From positions 2,728,001 to 2,792,000 of the forward strand of contig JAHWDD010000002.1 in the NCBI GenBank assembly GCA_023897205.1: a stretch of DNA of 64,000 bases. The letters are read 5' to 3'. The stretch comes from Exophiala sp. HKRS030. Taxonomy: Eukaryota; Ascomycota; Eurotiomycetes; Chaetothyriales; Herpotrichiellaceae. Shown here piece after piece: positions 61,413 to 64,000 of this stretch. The position numbers were made by a program, and so were the translations under genes. The notes below the pieces were generated by a model, which made no database searches, was not told the origin of the DNA, and was given only the letters and a program-made list of their open reading frames with translations. How positions within the stretch are numbered: the stretch's first letter is position 1; each line of letters opens with the position of its first letter.

Positions 61413-63598
61413 CTAGGTGAAATCTGCTCTTTGCATCTGTGGGATGGACATGCCAGTCCGACTACTCTGTTCGGGGCTGAAGGCCACCAAACCTGTCAGG
61501 TGCTCCTTCAGAAGATCATGCAGGTAAGAAAGCGAAGGCCCTAGGTGTCCACTCGGTGCCAGAGAATTAGTTGCCAGTGTCAAAGAGTTGAAGAGGTGCG
61601 CTGGGATGGCATCAGCTAGTGCAGGCTCTTTGATGGCGCGAGCAGCTGCCATAGTAAAAGCAAATATACTGAGCGTGGTCAACGAAATTGCACCTCGGTC
61701 GGCAAGAACACGAATCAGAGGTACTCACCTTGCCAGCAATGTCCATTTATTTACGATGCAATGCTGAAGACAGACAGTCGCACTGATCAGAAAGTCGTGG
61801 TAGGCATCGAAGAATTTCTGACATCCCAGGTCAAGGTCGCTCTCGCGTCTACCAGTCTGAATGACTTTGTAAATCGCTGGCCAGTAAATCGAAGTCATGC
61901 AGGAATAGTATTGAGTCCTTAGGAACAACACCAAACCTCTGTGGTCTCGAGCTTCGCCTTCAGTACCACGGGGGAATTTGAGGGCTGATGGCAGGTGGTG
62001 GTACCATTCATCAAGTTGATAGTTCAATTCGGAAGCGACGATGGGCGCGTAAACGAGCTCGCCACGAGATGTTCCACGGATCGCTGACGGAGCACGATGA
62101 GAAATCCGTCGCATGGCAATCTCGGCAAGAAAATATGCGTCAACGTCTCCCGGATTTGCGGTCTGGCTCCCGTCGGGGTGGGCTTGGAATGGTGACTGGG
62201 GAGAGGTACTCCATGAATCCCGGACTTTTGGCAGCATGGTGGACTCGTCCAAATTCCATACGCCAGTGTCAATGAGTTCCAATTGAACACATAGTTCACT
62301 TCAGTCAATCAGTGAGAAGGAAATACGGACACGACAGATCCTCCTACCTCTCAATGAGCAGGATCGCCCAAAAAGCACGTCTCAAAGTCTCGGAATCCGC
62401 CTCGGTGACATGATGTCGATTGCTGTCGCTTGTCAGAACGAGATATAGGCACGTTGGATACACAACGTACACTGTGAGCAGACTTTGTGCCTTTAGCGAC
62501 GCGATGGCGTTATATTCGAATGCTTCAAGGGGACTGCAAAGACAGCAATAGTATACTGCAATGTACACAAGAGCTTCAACAGCCAGTACACTGCAGTCAG
62601 CCACGGTGCGAGCAACCATGTTTAGCGCCATTTCGGCATACATGGCATGCTTCTCCTGCCCGTCATGCGAGGAGAAAAGCCCGAGAGCAGCAACAATCAG
62701 CGCCAAACATGATTCCGACGAAGGTTTGAGGTCACCATCCATCACGGAAGCGTAGACATCCTGATATTGAGGATCCAAGATTGGGTACCACGGATGAATC
62801 TCTTCAAAGAAGGTGTTCAATGCACTATGTCCAGTCAGCAGCTAATTGACCTCAGAGGAGCTTCTAAGCCGCACTTGATCGCCCGATGCTGTTGGAGGAG
62901 AAAATGCCTGCCGTTCTCACCTAGCGTTTTGCTTCCTGCAAGCCTCTCCAATTTTGATAAGTGTGTAGCCAAGTCATTCTCTACGCCAACTAAATGCATG
63001 AAAGACTTGTTACGGATGACCATGACGGGAAACCCAGTTGAGTCTGAAACGAAAGGCGACTGGGAATGAGCTCCTTCAAGCAGCGGCACAATTGTCGCTG
63101 GGGTACTCGTGTAAGTGGCATGTGGTGAGAGAAGCGCATCTACATCTCGGTGTACGGCAGCAGGTCTCCTCTGGGCAGCCAGAAGTTGTTCGATGTTCCC
63201 TAGGCGTTCTTTGATCGTAGTTATCTCACTCTCGAGTCTGGCCCCTTAGTCAAGTCCTGATTTCATGTAGACCAGGTACTCACTTTGTCGGAGGAGGCTC
63301 TGCAACCTTGCGATATTCGCATACTGAGTTACTCTTCTGTGGCCGGATTTAGCCTGTTGTACAGTGAGGTCTTTCTGCGATTGCATACCTGGCAAAACGA
63401 GCAAGCTGGGCGCTTTCCATCGCATTTCGTTCTCCTCGCTCGACATACCTCGCATGCAATGATTCCTCGGCGTCGAGGATTGGCGTGTTTGTCATCCGAA
63501 ATGTCTGTCACTCGTCTTCGACGCTTTGGTCCTCGTGACTCTGGAGACTCATTCAAAGATTCCTGGTCCCGCTCATGTCCTTCGACATCGTCTGCCAT
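61413..63598 (-). CDS. Zn2Cys6-MHR transcription factor, 642 aa, six exons
   Basis: Exons are 63598-63389, 63336-63284, 63237-62875, 62824-62348, 62298-61729 and 61668-61413; introns are 46-60 bp, with consistent phases. The zinc cluster crosses the first intron: exon 1 ends ACEVCRARRTKCDGKRPACS plus FCQ, and exon 2 supplies KSNSVCEYRK, completing C-x2-C-x6-C-x6-C-x2-C-x6-C. A coiled-coil linker follows (LESEITTIKERLGNIEQLL). The fungal-specific middle homology region (Fungal_trans type) begins at ALNTFFEEIHPWYPILDPQY, with HAMYAEMALNMVARTV and RAFWAILLIESELCVQLEL. The third intron (62825-62874) was placed at a GTGCGG donor because a donor 24 bp further in would give a 26-bp intron. It lies upstream of the GH125 gene on the same strand; target genes unknown. 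Confidence 0.88.
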
Positions 63599-64000
63599 GG
63601 TTTAATCTGGTGAAAATATACCACCGCGGAGTTGGGAAACAGAAGGCCGAATGGAGGCACCACGACTCTGAAATGTTCCAGAACATATGTACTCCGTGCA
63701 AGGAGAGCAATTAAACTAATATGGACGACTTGAGATAGCGCCACAAATCAGAAGCACAGTGAGACGCAGGATAGTGTGCTCCATCGTGGAGATCCCTTCA
63801 AGGAATTAGCCGAGGCGCGTGCGGAGGTCATATGTGTTTCCCGACACCCTGGGATGCCTATGACAGGGCTTGGGGAGGTGTGGTTTTTGGTCGACACGCC
63901 TGAGCCGAGATTGTTGGAGAAACCGAGGGATCTTTGCACCTGACGATTTGACAGCATGATCAGAAGCAGTCCAAACTAGACGTCCCACGACTGAGTGGGA
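63599..64000. other. Promoter region of the Zn2Cys6-MHR gene, window end
   Basis: About 400 bp; contains only short frames without recognisable domains. Confidence 0.45.

Noticed and set aside
62825..62850. 26-bp intron (donor GTCAAT) in the Zn2Cys6-MHR gene
   Set aside because: Too short for fungal splicing; a 50-bp intron from the upstream GTGCGG donor keeps phase and gives a better protein.
1..64000. CRISPR arrays, rRNA genes, transposase/reverse-transcriptase ORFs, and RIP-like AT-rich islands
   Set aside because: Looked for across the window and not seen.

Overview
The window is nuclear DNA of a filamentous ascomycete (Pezizomycotina). The evidence is short GT-AG introns of about 46-200 bp with CTRAC/CTAAC branch sites, Zn2Cys6 regulators, a CAP20/perilipin-like protein, hymA, Pby1 and a PARP-UBC fusion, with about one gene per 2.5-3 kb. 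A Eurotiomycete black-yeast relative is possible, but I cannot fix the order. No rRNA gene, credible tRNA, transposon ORF or CRISPR array was seen. Most multi-exon models below were joined by hand from splice signals, reading frame and family sequence, and are predictions. Several bare open frames begin at TTG or GTG; the starts given here are the first supported ATG or a reconstructed upstream exon.

Layout. 1-12 kb: the 3' end of an MFS drug-type transporter, a hypothetical protein, a PDK1/Pkh-type kinase, a BTB-like protein and a low-complexity Asp/Ser-rich protein. 12.9-21.2 kb: four minus-strand uptake or catabolic genes (monocarboxylate-type MFS, seven-exon sugar porter, TauD-type dioxygenase, ACS-family permease). 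22.8-36.8 kb: an HMT1-type ABC transporter, a SurE-TTL fusion (Pby1), a CAP20/perilipin-like protein, a 2.5 kb gene-free stretch and a PARP plus ubiquitin-conjugating fusion. 38.1-45.0 kb: a compact putative metabolic cluster of a Zn2Cys6 regulator, an NmrA/isoflavone-reductase-like enzyme, a BBE-type FAD oxidase and a small Dabb protein. 45.6-58.8 kb: mostly housekeeping (probable COG7, RPL27, a 2,102-residue coiled-coil protein, a TLC-domain membrane protein, hymA/Mo25). 59.2-63.6 kb: a GH125 alpha-mannosidase and a neighbouring Zn2Cys6-MHR regulator.

The most interesting unit is 38.1-45.0 kb. Its four genes form two divergent pairs, and both shared promoters carry a repeated sequence with core GGTTAGCTTACCGC: four copies between regulator and reductase, one between oxidase and Dabb gene. 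This suggests a self-contained regulon with the local regulator as candidate binder. The tandem spacing of three copies leaves repeat-element debris as an alternative.
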